Shown here piece after piece: positions 49,789-58,687 of a stretch of 59,288 bases of DNA. This DNA is from JBMYRH01 sp049602155 (GTDB taxonomy: Bacteria; Myxococcota_A; UBA9042; PHBI01; JBMYRH01). The translations under genes were made by a program, and so were the position numbers. The stretch is from contig JBMYRH010000032.1 of assembly GCA_049602155.1 (NCBI GenBank), forward strand, positions 1-59,288, in the 5' to 3' direction. Positions within the stretch are counted from its first letter, which is position 1, and the number at the start of each line of letters is the position of its first letter. A model generated the notes under the pieces. It made no database searches. It worked only from the letters and a program-made list of their open reading frames with translations, and was not told the origin of the DNA.

Positions 49789-51699
49789 TTGCTGACCACG
49801 AACCCGGTGCTCGCCTGTGGCGGGTTCTTCTGCGACGCCGTGTCGCTCTCGCCGATCTACCAGGCGGGTGAGCGGATCTTGTTTAGCCGGGATGACACCG
49901 ACGTGACGATGCACATCGAGATCGTCTACGCCGGGGATCCCACAGCGTTTGGCTGGATCTTGCCCTTGGCCGAGCTCCCCACTGGCCCCAACGGAGAGGA
50001 GCTGCCGCTCGATGAGCTCGTCCAGATCTCGTCTCAGCGCCTCTTCACCATCCTCCAGCAGACCACTGACCCGACCTTCAACCGCACCATCACCTTCTCA
50101 AGTGACGATGACTGCGATGAGGAGGAGGGCATGTTTGCCGCCCCCAACAGCGCCGGAGCGATGCCCGATAGTGCGCCAGAGGAAGGAGGCGGCAGCAGCG
50201 TCACCGTCTTGCAAGAGGCCGCAGTTGGCCCCTATGACGCCCAGCTCATAGAGGCCGAGAGCGGCAGCAAGCTCTTCGAGTGGCTCAACGAGCAGGGCTA
50301 CTACCAGGACCCCAAGAGCGAGCCGCTCCTCGACGAGTACGTCGACAAGGGGTTCAAGTTCCTCGGCATCAAGCTGCAGAACGGTCAGGACTCGGGCGAC
50401 ATCAAGCCCATCGCGTTGACGATGAGCGAGCAGGCGCCGTGCGTGCCGCTCAAGCTCACCTCTATCGCCGCGACCCCTGAGATGCCCATCCTCGTGTGGG
50501 TCCTCGGCGAGGGACGCGCAGTCCCCAAGAACTTCATCCACGCCGTCGTCAACGACCAAGCGATCAGTTACCCCGGCGCTCAAAACTACGTCGACGTCGT
50601 CACCGCTGCGGTCGACACCGTCGAGGGCCGCGCCTGGGTCACTGAGTACGCTCAGCCCGCTGGTGACGACTTCAATCAACGGTTCATCACCGACGCAGGG
50701 CGCGACTACAGCCAGGTCCAATCCGCCGAGAGCGTCTCCGCAGTCCTGAACAACCTCGGTCAGCTGGGCTTCAGCTGGATGAGCCCTGATGTCGAGGATG
50801 TCTTGCGTGACATCTTGACCAAGCCCGAGGGCCTCACTGGATACCCCTATGAGGACTGCTACTGGAACGGCGGCTGGGGCGACCTGTGTGACCCCAACGA
50901 GACCCACAAGACCACCGATGACGAGTTCTACATGAACCTCAACTACTGGTTTGGGGTCGCTGAGGTCGCCGACCACTTCACCGCCACTGTGGACTTGGCC
51001 ATGCTCAAGACGCGCCTCTACGAGGACGTCGTTAAGGTCGCCATGGACATCCAGGACCTCTTCGACCGGGACGGCGTCACCTTGACGCGCTTCTTCACCA
51101 CGCAGGATGCCGACGAGATGACCCGTGACCCGATCTTCAGCTTCAACCCCGACCTGCCGATGGTGTCGAATGACCGGACGGCGGAGCTTGAGGTGTGGAG
51201 CGATGCCGACTGTGAGCCCTGGGGCATCATGAAGTACCCAGACGGCAGCACGCACACCTTCGACTGCAACGAGACCGACTGCTTCTTTGGCGGATTCATC
51301 GGCCCTGTGCCGGATGCGCCGGCGCTGAAGTACGCAGAGATCCTCGAGGAGACCGGCCTGCCGCGCGTCTTCGACACCGCTCAGGCTCCGCAGGTCGACG
51401 AGGTCTTGGACCAGACGGTCGCCGGCGGCGCCACCCTCCCCGACCACTTCGTGCTCGAGGAGATCCCACAGCCTGACCCCACTGACACCGGCAACGTCGG
51501 TGGCGGTCCTGATGTCGGTACCGATGGCGGTACCGATGGCGGTACCGATGGCGGCACCGACGGCGGCACCGATGGCGGCACCGATGGTGAGGTCACCAGT
51601 GGAGGCTGCAACAGCACAGGCGGGCCGAGCACCGGCTGGCTCGCGCTCATGGCTGTGCTCGGCCTCGGCGTCTTGCGACGCCGCGAGCTGCTGAGCTAG
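49747..51699 (+). CDS. DUF2330 surface protein with MYXO-CTERM-like anchor, copy C
   Basis: A 650-aa diverged third copy. Signal peptide and NPVLACGGFFCDAVSLSP start are as in copy B. The domain differs from A and B by many substitutions, mostly around residues 115-160 (a changed acidic loop) and 310-330, while PKNFIHAVV, DVVTAAVDTVEGRAWVTEYA and RFFTTQDADEMTRDP are kept. Before the anchor, residues about 591-614 are six GTDG units encoded by a 12-bp repeat, absent from A and B. The C-terminus (TSGGCNSTGG, hydrophobic helix, LRRRE) is a good MYXO-CTERM match. The 3' end overlaps the amidohydrolase gene by 4 nt on the opposite strand. Confidence 0.85.
   Translation: MLRRILTPILALSLLLTTNPVLACGGFFCDAVSLSPIYQAGERILFSRDDTDVTMHIEIVYAGDPTAFGWILPLAELPTGPNGEELPLDELVQISSQRLFTILQQTTDPTFNRTITFSSDDDCDEEEGMFAAPNSAGAMPDSAPEEGGGSSVTVLQEAAVGPYDAQLIEAESGSKLFEWLNEQGYYQDPKSEPLLDEYVDKGFKFLGIKLQNGQDSGDIKPIALTMSEQAPCVPLKLTSIAATPEMPILVWVLGEGRAVPKNFIHAVVNDQAISYPGAQNYVDVVTAAVDTVEGRAWVTEYAQPAGDDFNQRFITDAGRDYSQVQSAESVSAVLNNLGQLGFSWMSPDVEDVLRDILTKPEGLTGYPYEDCYWNGGWGDLCDPNETHKTTDDEFYMNLNYWFGVAEVADHFTATVDLAMLKTRLYEDVVKVAMDIQDLFDRDGVTLTRFFTTQDADEMTRDPIFSFNPDLPMVSNDRTAELEVWSDADCEPWGIMKYPDGSTHTFDCNETDCFFGGFIGPVPDAPALKYAEILEETGLPRVFDTAQAPQVDEVLDQTVAGGATLPDHFVLEEIPQPDPTDTGNVGGGPDVGTDGGTDGGTDGGTDGGTDGGTDGEVTSGGCNSTGGPSTGWLALMAVLGLGVLRRRELLS
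51517..51588 (+). repeat. Six tandem 12-bp units (GTDG spacer)
   Basis: Six copies of GGTACCGATGGC or close variants run without gaps and encode Gly-Thr-Asp-Gly six times just before the C-terminal anchor of DUF2330 copy C. The first three units are identical, and the last three share T-to-C and other single changes. Slippage could change the spacer length. Confidence 0.9.
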
Positions 51700-53159
51700 C
51701 GCAAGCCGCTCTTGTGTAAGAGGACGCTGCGTCGTGCCGTCGCTTCGGCGAGCACGGCGCGGTACTCCTCTGTGTCGATGAGCGAGCGGGCGAAGTCACC
51801 GCGGGTCCCGCGCCACTGCCCGCGGGTCATCACCTGGGTGATCGCGGCGGTCGGCGCCGAGTAAGCGAGCGCCCTGAGCGGGCTCTCGCTCGGCCACATC
51901 GCCGGGTGATCCATGTCCCAAAGGACGACGTTGGCCAGCGCACCGGGGGCGATCACCCCCGCCTGAACCTGTGGGTGAAGGTCTCCGGGGACCGACCAAG
52001 CGCGGCTCAAGAGCTCCGAGGGAGCGACCTGACGCGCGATCTGAGCGTGGTCGGCTTGCCGGCCCGTCCACACCGCTTCGGGGTCTCCACCTTCGACGAA
52101 TGCGCGATAGGCCTCGCTCCCGCTCGTCTGATGCCCACGGATGCCCGCGAGCGCCGTGATCTCACGCGCCATGCTGGCCGCGTCATTGGACGCTGGGCAG
52201 TCCGTGCCAATCGACCAGTCCAGCCCGGCGGCGTCCCACAGGCCCGGATCGGCAGGGAACGCGAAGATGCGCTGTGAGCGTGGGCAGAAGCCCATCTGGA
52301 CGTAAGCCTGCGATGCGGCGATGCGCTCCAGCTCGGCGCGGGTGACGTAGAGGTCATGCACCAGCAAGGCAGCAGGTGCACGCTCCAACACCCCAGCGCG
52401 CTCCAAGAGCTCGACGGGGGTGCACCCTTCCCGTGCCCGTGTGCGCTCGACTTCGCCGAGCGACTGCGCGAGGTGAGCGTGGAACGGAAGCTGATGGGTC
52501 TCCGACAGCTCGGCCACGCGCTCCCATAATCCCAAGCTGACCGTGTCGGTCGCGTGCGGCCCAAACGCCGCAAAGATACCGGGAGGCGCCGAGCCACTCG
52601 CGAGCGCCAAGGTCGCCTCGATCTGCGCCTCGACCTGACCGGTCTGCGGCCCAAACACGTCCTCGAGGGTCGGGGCGACGACCGCAGTCAGCCCCACATC
52701 CGAGAGCGCCTTCGCGACGGTCTCGCCATAAAAGTAGTGGTCCCAGACGAGCCCAGTGCCGGACATCAGGGCTTCGTAAGCCCCCATCCGGACGAAACAG
52801 TCGACGTCTTCGGCGGTGAGGAGGTGCTCAAAGCGGTAAAAGAGATCCTCGACTACGTCCCCCGCTGAAGCCTCCTCGACCCCCGTGCCACGGAGCACCA
52901 CCAGGCCGAGGTGCGTGTGCACGTCGACAAAGGCAGGCGTCAGCACCCCATCGCCGAGGTCATCGACCTGCGCTCCAAGCTCATCCGCGAGCTCGGTGAG
53001 CGCGTCGCGATACGCCGCGCCTTCAGGCAGCGGATAGACGGCGTCGATAAGCCCGGTCTCAGGGTCGACTTCGACCGCCGCCGGGGCCGTCATCAAGCCG
53101 TTGTCACCCGGGAGCACGACGCGGCGACACCCTAGGAGGATCCGCTCGTCGGCGCTCAT
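51696..53159 (-). CDS. Amidohydrolase (ATZ/TRZ-like deaminase family)
   Basis: A 487-aa metal-dependent hydrolase of the amidohydrolase superfamily. Metal and catalytic motifs: FVDVHTHLGL (H-x-H after strand 1, residue near 82), FHAHLAQSLGE (His on strand 5), LLVHDLYVTR (His on strand 6) and SIGTDCPASNDAASM (catalytic Asp on strand 8 with the SN that follows in ATZ/TRZ enzymes). The region MGFCPRSQR before strand 8 also fits. Likely a deaminase or hydrolase of a nitrogen heterocycle; the substrate is unknown. The start overlaps the QueD-type gene stop by ATGA, so the two are translated together, which hints at a pterin- or purine-like substrate. The 3' end overlaps DUF2330 copy C. Confidence 0.82.
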   Translation of the reverse strand: MSADERILLGCRRVVLPGDNGLMTAPAAVEVDPETGLIDAVYPLPEGAAYRDALTELADELGAQVDDLGDGVLTPAFVDVHTHLGLVVLRGTGVEEASAGDVVEDLFYRFEHLLTAEDVDCFVRMGAYEALMSGTGLVWDHYFYGETVAKALSDVGLTAVVAPTLEDVFGPQTGQVEAQIEATLALASGSAPPGIFAAFGPHATDTVSLGLWERVAELSETHQLPFHAHLAQSLGEVERTRAREGCTPVELLERAGVLERAPAALLVHDLYVTRAELERIAASQAYVQMGFCPRSQRIFAFPADPGLWDAAGLDWSIGTDCPASNDAASMAREITALAGIRGHQTSGSEAYRAFVEGGDPEAVWTGRQADHAQIARQVAPSELLSRAWSVPGDLHPQVQAGVIAPGALANVVLWDMDHPAMWPSESPLRALAYSAPTAAITQVMTRGQWRGTRGDFARSLIDTEEYRAVLAEATARRSVLLHKSGLR

Positions 53160-53677
53160 GGAGCGTACTCGGCCACCGACTCGACAGGGTGCAAGGTCTC
53201 GTAGATGCGCCCGTAGCTGACGGCGACGCGGCCATCGTTGAGTTCACTGTCGGCGAGGCGCCACAGCCACTCCGCCAAGCGCTCGCTGGTAGGGATAAAC
53301 GGGAATACCGCGACCTTCATCCCCCCAGGATAGCAGTTCATCGCCCCGGCGAGCTCAAGCTCCGGCTTCGGCTCTCCCGCGCCACCATCGGCGCGCGTCG
53401 CGAGGAGCTTGGCCCCCAGCTCGGCGAGGTCACCCTCGATGCGCTGGTAGGTCACCTGACCCACGGCGAGGGCGTGGTCGAGCAGCTGCGCCGAGGGCTT
53501 CAAGACGCGGTTCTTCAAGTGCTTGAAGTCCACGACAAAGCCCTCAGGGGTCAGCTCGGTGGCCTCAAGGCCGACCTCAAACTTCCACGTGTGCCCGTGC
53601 ACATTAATGCAGGGCCCCATGTGCCCATGCACGTGGTGCGAGAAGTCGATGTCGATACTCTTTCGGATGCGATACAT
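53156..53677 (-). CDS. 6-Pyruvoyl-tetrahydropterin synthase / QueD family protein
   Basis: A 173-aa protein of the PTPS/QueD T-fold family. The zinc ligands and catalytic Cys are visible in DFSHHVHGHMGPCINVHGHT (C-x3-H-G-H with an upstream His). The VVDFKHLKNRVLKPSAQLLD segment and the late SYGRIYETLHP Glu are also typical. It is longer than usual QueD (120-140 aa) because of an insert around residues 85-115 (ATRADGGAGEPKPELE). QueD makes 6-carboxy-tetrahydropterin for queuosine and deazapurines; PTPS makes pyruvoyl-tetrahydropterin. No queC, queE or folE is in view, so the exact reaction is open. It overlaps the amidohydrolase by ATGA. Confidence 0.85.
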   Translation of the reverse strand: MYRIRKSIDIDFSHHVHGHMGPCINVHGHTWKFEVGLEATELTPEGFVVDFKHLKNRVLKPSAQLLDHALAVGQVTYQRIEGDLAELGAKLLATRADGGAGEPKPELELAGAMNCYPGGMKVAVFPFIPTSERLAEWLWRLADSELNDGRVAVSYGRIYETLHPVESVAEYAP

Positions 53678-53753
53678 GGTGACGCTCGGGTCGCTTTCGG
53701 GCGCGGAATGTACAGACGGAACCTGTGAATGACCAGCCTCAGGTCAAAACGGC

Positions 53754-54047
53754 CTAGAACGGGACGTCGTCATCATCGAGCGGCGGCGCGTCGTCATCGG
53801 TGAGCGGTGGTGCATCCGAGAAGCTGGGCTGAGGGGCCGCGACCTCTCGAGTCAGGTCAGCCGCGATCTTGGTGACCTGGACCTCGGCGGCCTCGATCTT
53901 GTCGCGGCAGAGGGTCACGAGGCCCGCGGCCTCGTCAACCAACTTCGAGAGCTCATCGATGTCCGCTTGTCCGCCCTCGATGGAGCGCAAAATGTGGTCA
54001 AGTCGCTCGGCAGCTTGGCCGTAAGTCATGTCCTGAGTCTCGCTCAT
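53754..54047 (-). CDS. xseB: Exodeoxyribonuclease VII small subunit
   Basis: A 97-aa protein with the XseB helical hairpin: MTYGQAAERLDHILRSIEGG (the usual SFEEALxELExIVxxLExG pattern) and a second helix LVDEAAGLVTLCRDKIEAAE. Several copies bind the C-terminal helices of XseA in exonuclease VII, which degrades single-stranded DNA. The last 30 residues are an acidic Asp/Pro-rich tail (TDDDAPPLDDDDVPF) not present in E. coli XseB. The start overlaps the xseA stop by ATGA. Confidence 0.92.
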   Translation of the reverse strand: MSETQDMTYGQAAERLDHILRSIEGGQADIDELSKLVDEAAGLVTLCRDKIEAAEVQVTKIAADLTREVAAPQPSFSDAPPLTDDDAPPLDDDDVPF

Positions 54048-55690
54048 GATGATCGCTCCGTGTCGTCGGGTCCTTGGGACACGAGCGTGAGGCTCCCGTC
54101 CGAGAGGCGCGCCGAGAGCATCGTGCCCTCTGGTGCGTCGTGAATGCTCCTGAGCGTCTGCCCAGATGAGGTGCGCAAGAGCGCGTAGCCCCGCTCAAGG
54201 ACGCGCTCTGGGTTCACCAGCCGCAAGCGCATCTCGCGGGCATCGAGGCGCTCACTCTCACGGCTTAGGGCGCGCTTGGATTCACGGCCTAAGCGCTCGC
54301 TCGTCACCTGGATCTCTGCTCGCCGTCGACTCAGCAGGTAGACCGCACCGCGGCTGATCGCGCTGGACGCGCTCACCAACTGGGCCTTGGCGGCGTCCAA
54401 GCGGTGACGTGAGCCCGCGGCGACGCGCTCCGAGCGCGACGCAACACGCTGCCGCTCAAGGCGCAGTCGCCCCTTGACGGCCTCGGACAGCTGACGCCCC
54501 AGCGCGTCCAGACGATGACGCTGCTCGGTGACACGTCGCTGCGCGACGTGGGCGATCTGAACCGCGCGCTCTTCGACGGCGCCGAGAGCCAACGCCACCT
54601 GGTCGACGAGGAAGCTCGCCGTGGCGGTTGGGGTCTTGTAGGACCAGCCGACGTCATCGAGGACGCCCTCGTCGGTCTCGTGACCGATGCCGACCAAGAC
54701 GGGGATCGGGAACGTCGCGACGGCGCGCCCGAGCGCCTCGGTATCGAACCACGCAAGGTCCGTCCGCGATCCACCACCGCGGCTGATCAGGATGACATCG
54801 ATGTCATCCAAGCGGGCCGCGAAGTGAGCGAGCGCCGCGAGCACCGTGGGCTCCGTCTGTCCGCCCTGAACCCGGGCGTCGTGGGCCAACACGTCGAACG
54901 CAAAGCCCGACTCGATGAGCGTCTTCATGACGTCATTATACGCCTCGGACTCGAGGCTCGTGATGAGGCCGATGCGCAGCGGCAGTGACGGCAACCGCCT
55001 CTGACGGTTCTGCTCCAAGACCCCCTCCACGCGGAGGGTACGCTTGATCGCCTCACGCCGACGCGCCACCTCACCGAGGGTGTAGTTGACGTCGATGTCG
55101 GTGATGTCGAGCTGAAAGTTGCCGCGCCCCACGTAGAGCTCCACGCGCCCCTCGAGGCGGACCGTGGTCTCGTCACTGAGGGTCAGCGGGTTGCCAGCGC
55201 GGGCGATCTTCGAGGCGATGCGGGCGCGAGCGCGGGCCGACATCTTGCACGCGACAGAAGCGACCTCTTTGCCGGCCTCGTCGACCTCCACGAGCTTGAA
55301 GAAGAGCATCGCTCGGTCACCGCGGGTCTCTGCGCGGCGGAACGACTTGTCGATGTCGTGGAGCTGACCCACGAGCCACACCGGCTCAGGGAACGCCTGA
55401 ATCAGGGCCAACTGCGCCGCCTGGTTCAGGCGGGAGACCGTGTAGTGCTTGGCCGCGTCCTCATCCTCGCCGCCGCACAGCGCCAGGGTCGCGTCATCGA
55501 ACTCAAAGCCCTTCGACGTGAGCGCCTCAACGACCGCAGCGGCCTGCGAATCTGGGGCGCTCCAGAGGCGCTTGGTCGGGTTCCACGCGCGCCGTGGGAC
55601 GGTCGCCTTCACGTACTCGACCAGCTCCCTGTCGTAATCGAAGGTGATCTCGAGCTTTCCAGCTCCGTCGTGACTGACGCGTCGTGCCAT
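54044..55690 (-). CDS. xseA: Exodeoxyribonuclease VII large subunit with extra N-terminal module
   Basis: A 548-aa catalytic subunit of exonuclease VII. The OB-fold begins near residue 88 (YTVSRLNQAAQLALIQAFPE, then VWLVGQLHDIDKSF). The nuclease core has the hallmark VILISRGGGSRTDLAWFDTE and VLVGIGHETDEGVLDDVGWS, then TPTATASFLVDQVALAL, followed by long coiled-coil helices and the C-terminal NPERVLERGYALL. E. coli XseA is about 456 aa; the surplus is an N-terminal module (about 1-80) with EITFDYDRELVEYVK and PRRAWNPTKRLWSAP. It resembles the HARP-type module of SMARCAL1-like helicases. This addition is unusual. It overlaps xseB by ATGA. Confidence 0.93.
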   Translation of the reverse strand: MARRVSHDGAGKLEITFDYDRELVEYVKATVPRRAWNPTKRLWSAPDSQAAAVVEALTSKGFEFDDATLALCGGEDEDAAKHYTVSRLNQAAQLALIQAFPEPVWLVGQLHDIDKSFRRAETRGDRAMLFFKLVEVDEAGKEVASVACKMSARARARIASKIARAGNPLTLSDETTVRLEGRVELYVGRGNFQLDITDIDVNYTLGEVARRREAIKRTLRVEGVLEQNRQRRLPSLPLRIGLITSLESEAYNDVMKTLIESGFAFDVLAHDARVQGGQTEPTVLAALAHFAARLDDIDVILISRGGGSRTDLAWFDTEALGRAVATFPIPVLVGIGHETDEGVLDDVGWSYKTPTATASFLVDQVALALGAVEERAVQIAHVAQRRVTEQRHRLDALGRQLSEAVKGRLRLERQRVASRSERVAAGSRHRLDAAKAQLVSASSAISRGAVYLLSRRRAEIQVTSERLGRESKRALSRESERLDAREMRLRLVNPERVLERGYALLRTSSGQTLRSIHDAPEGTMLSARLSDGSLTLVSQGPDDTERSS

Positions 55691-55873
55691 GACGCCTTGT
55701 TAGCTGCTCTGCGCGCGTCGGGCAACCCACAGCCGCCCTAGGACCCTGAAGCCAACAGAGATCCGGCTGACGACCCGCGCAGATGATACCCACTCACGAT
55801 GAGGTTCCGACCCTTGACTAGCCACGCAGTCACCCACCTGGTCACACACTTATGCCGAGATGAATACTCTGAC

Positions 55874-55901
55874 TGTACAGAAGGCTCGGGTCGGGTATGC
55901 T
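55874..55901 (+). promoter_or_regulatory. Possible aceE promoter
   Basis: TGTACA (55874-55879), 16-nt spacer, TATGCT (55896-55901); each hexamer matches the sigma-70 consensus at four positions. The message would start near 55908 with a leader of about 85 nt. The 300-bp region between xseA and aceE otherwise shows no gene; the -35 sits in the palindrome CTGTACAG. No PdhR-like site is recognised. Confidence 0.35.
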
Positions 55902-55993
55902 CCGGCCGACCTTGGAGGGTCATACACAGGGCATACGCAGGCGATCAGTGGGGTTCATCCCATCGATCCCCGCCGTGGTGCAGGAGCGATACG

Positions 55994-58669
55994 ATGAAGA
56001 ACGTCCTTGATGATCTGAACGTCCACGATGTCGACCCCGAAGAGACCTCGGAGTGGCTTGAGTCCCTCGACTCCGTGATCAACCGGCACGGCATGGATCG
56101 CGCACACTTCCTGATGGTCAAGCTGCTGCGCCACGCCCACATCGAGGGTGTCCGGCTGCCCGCGCTCGTCCAGACCCCCTACCGCAACACGATCCACCAC
56201 AGCGACCAGCCTGAGTACCCGGGAGATCCCGAGCTCGAGCTGCGCATCCGCCAATACATCCGCTGGAACGCTGTCGCCATGGTGCTCCGCGCCAACCAGC
56301 GCTTCCCCGGCGTCGGCGGCCACCTCTCCACCTACGCCTCAGCGGCGACCCTCTACGAGGTAGGCTTCCACCACTTCTTCAAGGGGCCAGAGCTCGACGG
56401 TGGCGACCAAGTCTTCATCCAGGGGCACGCCTCGCCGGGCATCTACGCCCGCGCCTTCCTCGAGGGTCGACTGACTGAGGACCACCTCGATCACTTCCGC
56501 CGCGAAGTGGTCCCTGGCCAGGGCCTGTCCAGCTACCCCCACCCGTGGCTGATGCCGGAGATGTGGCAGTTCCCGACCGTGTCGATGGGGCTCAGCCCGA
56601 TCGCCGCGATCTACCAGGCCCGCTTCAACCGCTACCTGCACAATCGAGGCTTCAAGGACACGTCGAAGCAGCGCGTCTGGGCCTTCCTCGGGGACGGTGA
56701 GTGCGACGAGCCAGAGAGCCTCGGCGCCCTGCACCTCGCGGCCCGCGAGAGGCTCGACAACCTCACCTTCGTAGTGAACTGCAACCTGCAGCGCCTCGAT
56801 GGCCCGGTGCGTGGTAACTCGAAGATCATCCAAGAGCTTGAGGCTGTCTTCCACGGCGCGGGCTGGCGCGTTATCAAGGTCGTCTGGGCCAGCGAGTGGG
56901 ACGACCTGCTCGACAAGGACCAGCAAGGCATCTTGCTCCGCGCCCTCGGTGAGTACGTCGACGGCGCCTACCAGCGCTTGTCGGTCCTCTCCGGTGACAA
57001 GGTCCGCGAGACCTTCTTCGGTCAGGATCCGCGACTCCTAGAGATGGTCAAGCACTTGCCCGATGAGCAGGTGCGACGCCTGCGCCGCGGTGGCCATGAC
57101 TTCCGCAAGGTCTACTCTGCCTACGAGCGCGCCAGCGCGGGCGGTGACCAGCCGACGGTCATCCTCGCCAAGACCGTCAAGGGCTGGGCGCTCGGCGGCG
57201 GCGCCGAGGGGCGCAACATCGCCCACAACACGAAGAAGCTCGGGACCAAAGCGCTGCAGACCTTCCGCAAGCGCCTGAACCTCGACATCCCAGACGACGC
57301 GCTCGAGTTCCCGCCCTACGTCCAGCTGGACCCGAAGAGCGACGAGGCGCAGTACCTGCACGAGCGTCGTCAGAGCCTCGGCGGCTACGTCCCCCAGCGG
57401 ACCTTCGTCGAGGTGCCCCTCCAGGTCCCTGAGCGCTCCAGCCTGGAGCGCTTCTATCAGTCGAGCGGGAAGTCCGAGGTCTCGACCACCGGCGCCTTCG
57501 CCCGCCTGCTCGGGACGCTGCTCGAGGATAAGGAGATCGGCAAGCGCATCGTCCCGATCATCCCGGACGAGGCGCGCACCTTTGGCCTCAACGCGCTCTT
57601 CAACCGCTACGGCATCTACTCCTCAGTCGGGCAGCTCTACGAGCCCGTCGACAGCGAGACGCTGCTGATGTACCGCGAGTCCACAGACGGCCAGGTCCTC
57701 GAGGAGGGCATCTGCGAGGCGGGCTCCATGGCGAGCTTCATCGCCGCGGCGACCTCGTACGCGACCCACAACGTCCCGCTCATCCCCTTCTACATCTTCT
57801 ACAGCATGTTCGGCTTCCAGCGGACCGCAGACCAGATCTGGGCCCTTGGAGACATGCGCGGACGCGGCTTCCTGATCGGCGCCACAGCCGGTCGAACGAC
57901 ACTCAGCGGAGAGGGCCTCCAGCACGAGGACGGCCACAGCCTGCTCTACGCATCGACCGTCCCGAACTGCCGCGCCTACGACGCGAGCTTCGCTTATGAG
58001 ATCGCGCTGATCGTCCAAGACGGCCTCAAGCGCATGTTCACGGACAACGAGGACATCTTTTACTACCTGACCGTGGAGAATGAGCCATACGTGATGCCCG
58101 AGATGCCGGAGGGCATCGAAGAAGGCGTCCTGGCCGGCCTCTACCTCTACGAGAAGAGCGCAAAGAAGAAGCCCACGGCTCACGTGCAGCTCTTTGGCTC
58201 CGGCGCCATCCTGAACGAGGTCTTGCGCGCCCGAGACATCCTTGAATCCAACTACGGTGTCGCCGCAGATGTGTGGAGCGCCACGAGCTACGTCGAGCTG
58301 CGCCGTGAAGCGCTGAGCATCGAGCGATGGAACCGACTGCACCCGGGAGAGACCCCGCGCGTCCCTTACGTGACCGAGGTCATGAAGGGCGCCAAGGGCC
58401 CGATCATCGCGTCGTCGGACTACATGAAGGCCGTGCCCGAGATGATCGCCCGGTGGGTGGACGACTTCACGCCCCTGGGCACCGACGGCTACGGGCGCTC
58501 AGACACCCGCGCAGCCCTGCGTCGACACTTCGAGGTCGACGCAGAGCATGTCGCCGCGACGGCGCTCTGGCGCCTCTCGTTGCTCGGGGAGATCGACACC
58601 AGCGTCGCCGTCAGCGCCATCGAGGAGCTCGGCATCGACCCCGAGGCCATCGAGGCCGTCCTGCTCTAA
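55994..58669 (+). CDS. aceE: Pyruvate dehydrogenase E1 component, homodimeric type
   Basis: An 891-aa thiamin-diphosphate enzyme that decarboxylates pyruvate and acetylates lipoyl-E2. Key segments: IRWNAVAMVLRANQ and GGHLSTYASAATLYEVGFHH near the N-terminus, VFIQGHASPGIYARAFLEGR, the TPP motif FLGDGECDEPESLGALHLAA ending in NCNLQRLDGPVRGNSKIIQE, and the C-terminal transketolase-like part with GRTTLSGEGLQHEDGHSLLY. Length fits E. coli AceE (887 aa). The frame is open from 55799, but ATG 55994 with CAGGAG 7 nt upstream is the start. E2 and E3 genes are not in the window and would be expected downstream or elsewhere; the next gene is menB on the other strand, so aceE here is not followed by aceF. 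Confidence 0.95.
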   Translation: MKNVLDDLNVHDVDPEETSEWLESLDSVINRHGMDRAHFLMVKLLRHAHIEGVRLPALVQTPYRNTIHHSDQPEYPGDPELELRIRQYIRWNAVAMVLRANQRFPGVGGHLSTYASAATLYEVGFHHFFKGPELDGGDQVFIQGHASPGIYARAFLEGRLTEDHLDHFRREVVPGQGLSSYPHPWLMPEMWQFPTVSMGLSPIAAIYQARFNRYLHNRGFKDTSKQRVWAFLGDGECDEPESLGALHLAARERLDNLTFVVNCNLQRLDGPVRGNSKIIQELEAVFHGAGWRVIKVVWASEWDDLLDKDQQGILLRALGEYVDGAYQRLSVLSGDKVRETFFGQDPRLLEMVKHLPDEQVRRLRRGGHDFRKVYSAYERASAGGDQPTVILAKTVKGWALGGGAEGRNIAHNTKKLGTKALQTFRKRLNLDIPDDALEFPPYVQLDPKSDEAQYLHERRQSLGGYVPQRTFVEVPLQVPERSSLERFYQSSGKSEVSTTGAFARLLGTLLEDKEIGKRIVPIIPDEARTFGLNALFNRYGIYSSVGQLYEPVDSETLLMYRESTDGQVLEEGICEAGSMASFIAAATSYATHNVPLIPFYIFYSMFGFQRTADQIWALGDMRGRGFLIGATAGRTTLSGEGLQHEDGHSLLYASTVPNCRAYDASFAYEIALIVQDGLKRMFTDNEDIFYYLTVENEPYVMPEMPEGIEEGVLAGLYLYEKSAKKKPTAHVQLFGSGAILNEVLRARDILESNYGVAADVWSATSYVELRREALSIERWNRLHPGETPRVPYVTEVMKGAKGPIIASSDYMKAVPEMIARWVDDFTPLGTDGYGRSDTRAALRRHFEVDAEHVAATALWRLSLLGEIDTSVAVSAIEELGIDPEAIEAVLL

Positions 58670-58687
58670 GGCGACCGTCGCCTCACC

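Noticed and set aside
50098..51447. 449-codon minus-strand frame opposite DUF2330 copy C
   Set aside because: Similar frames (46687-47514, 48697-49524) occur opposite copies A and B only because those genes are duplicated; the lipoprotein-strand reading has signal peptide, domain and anchor.
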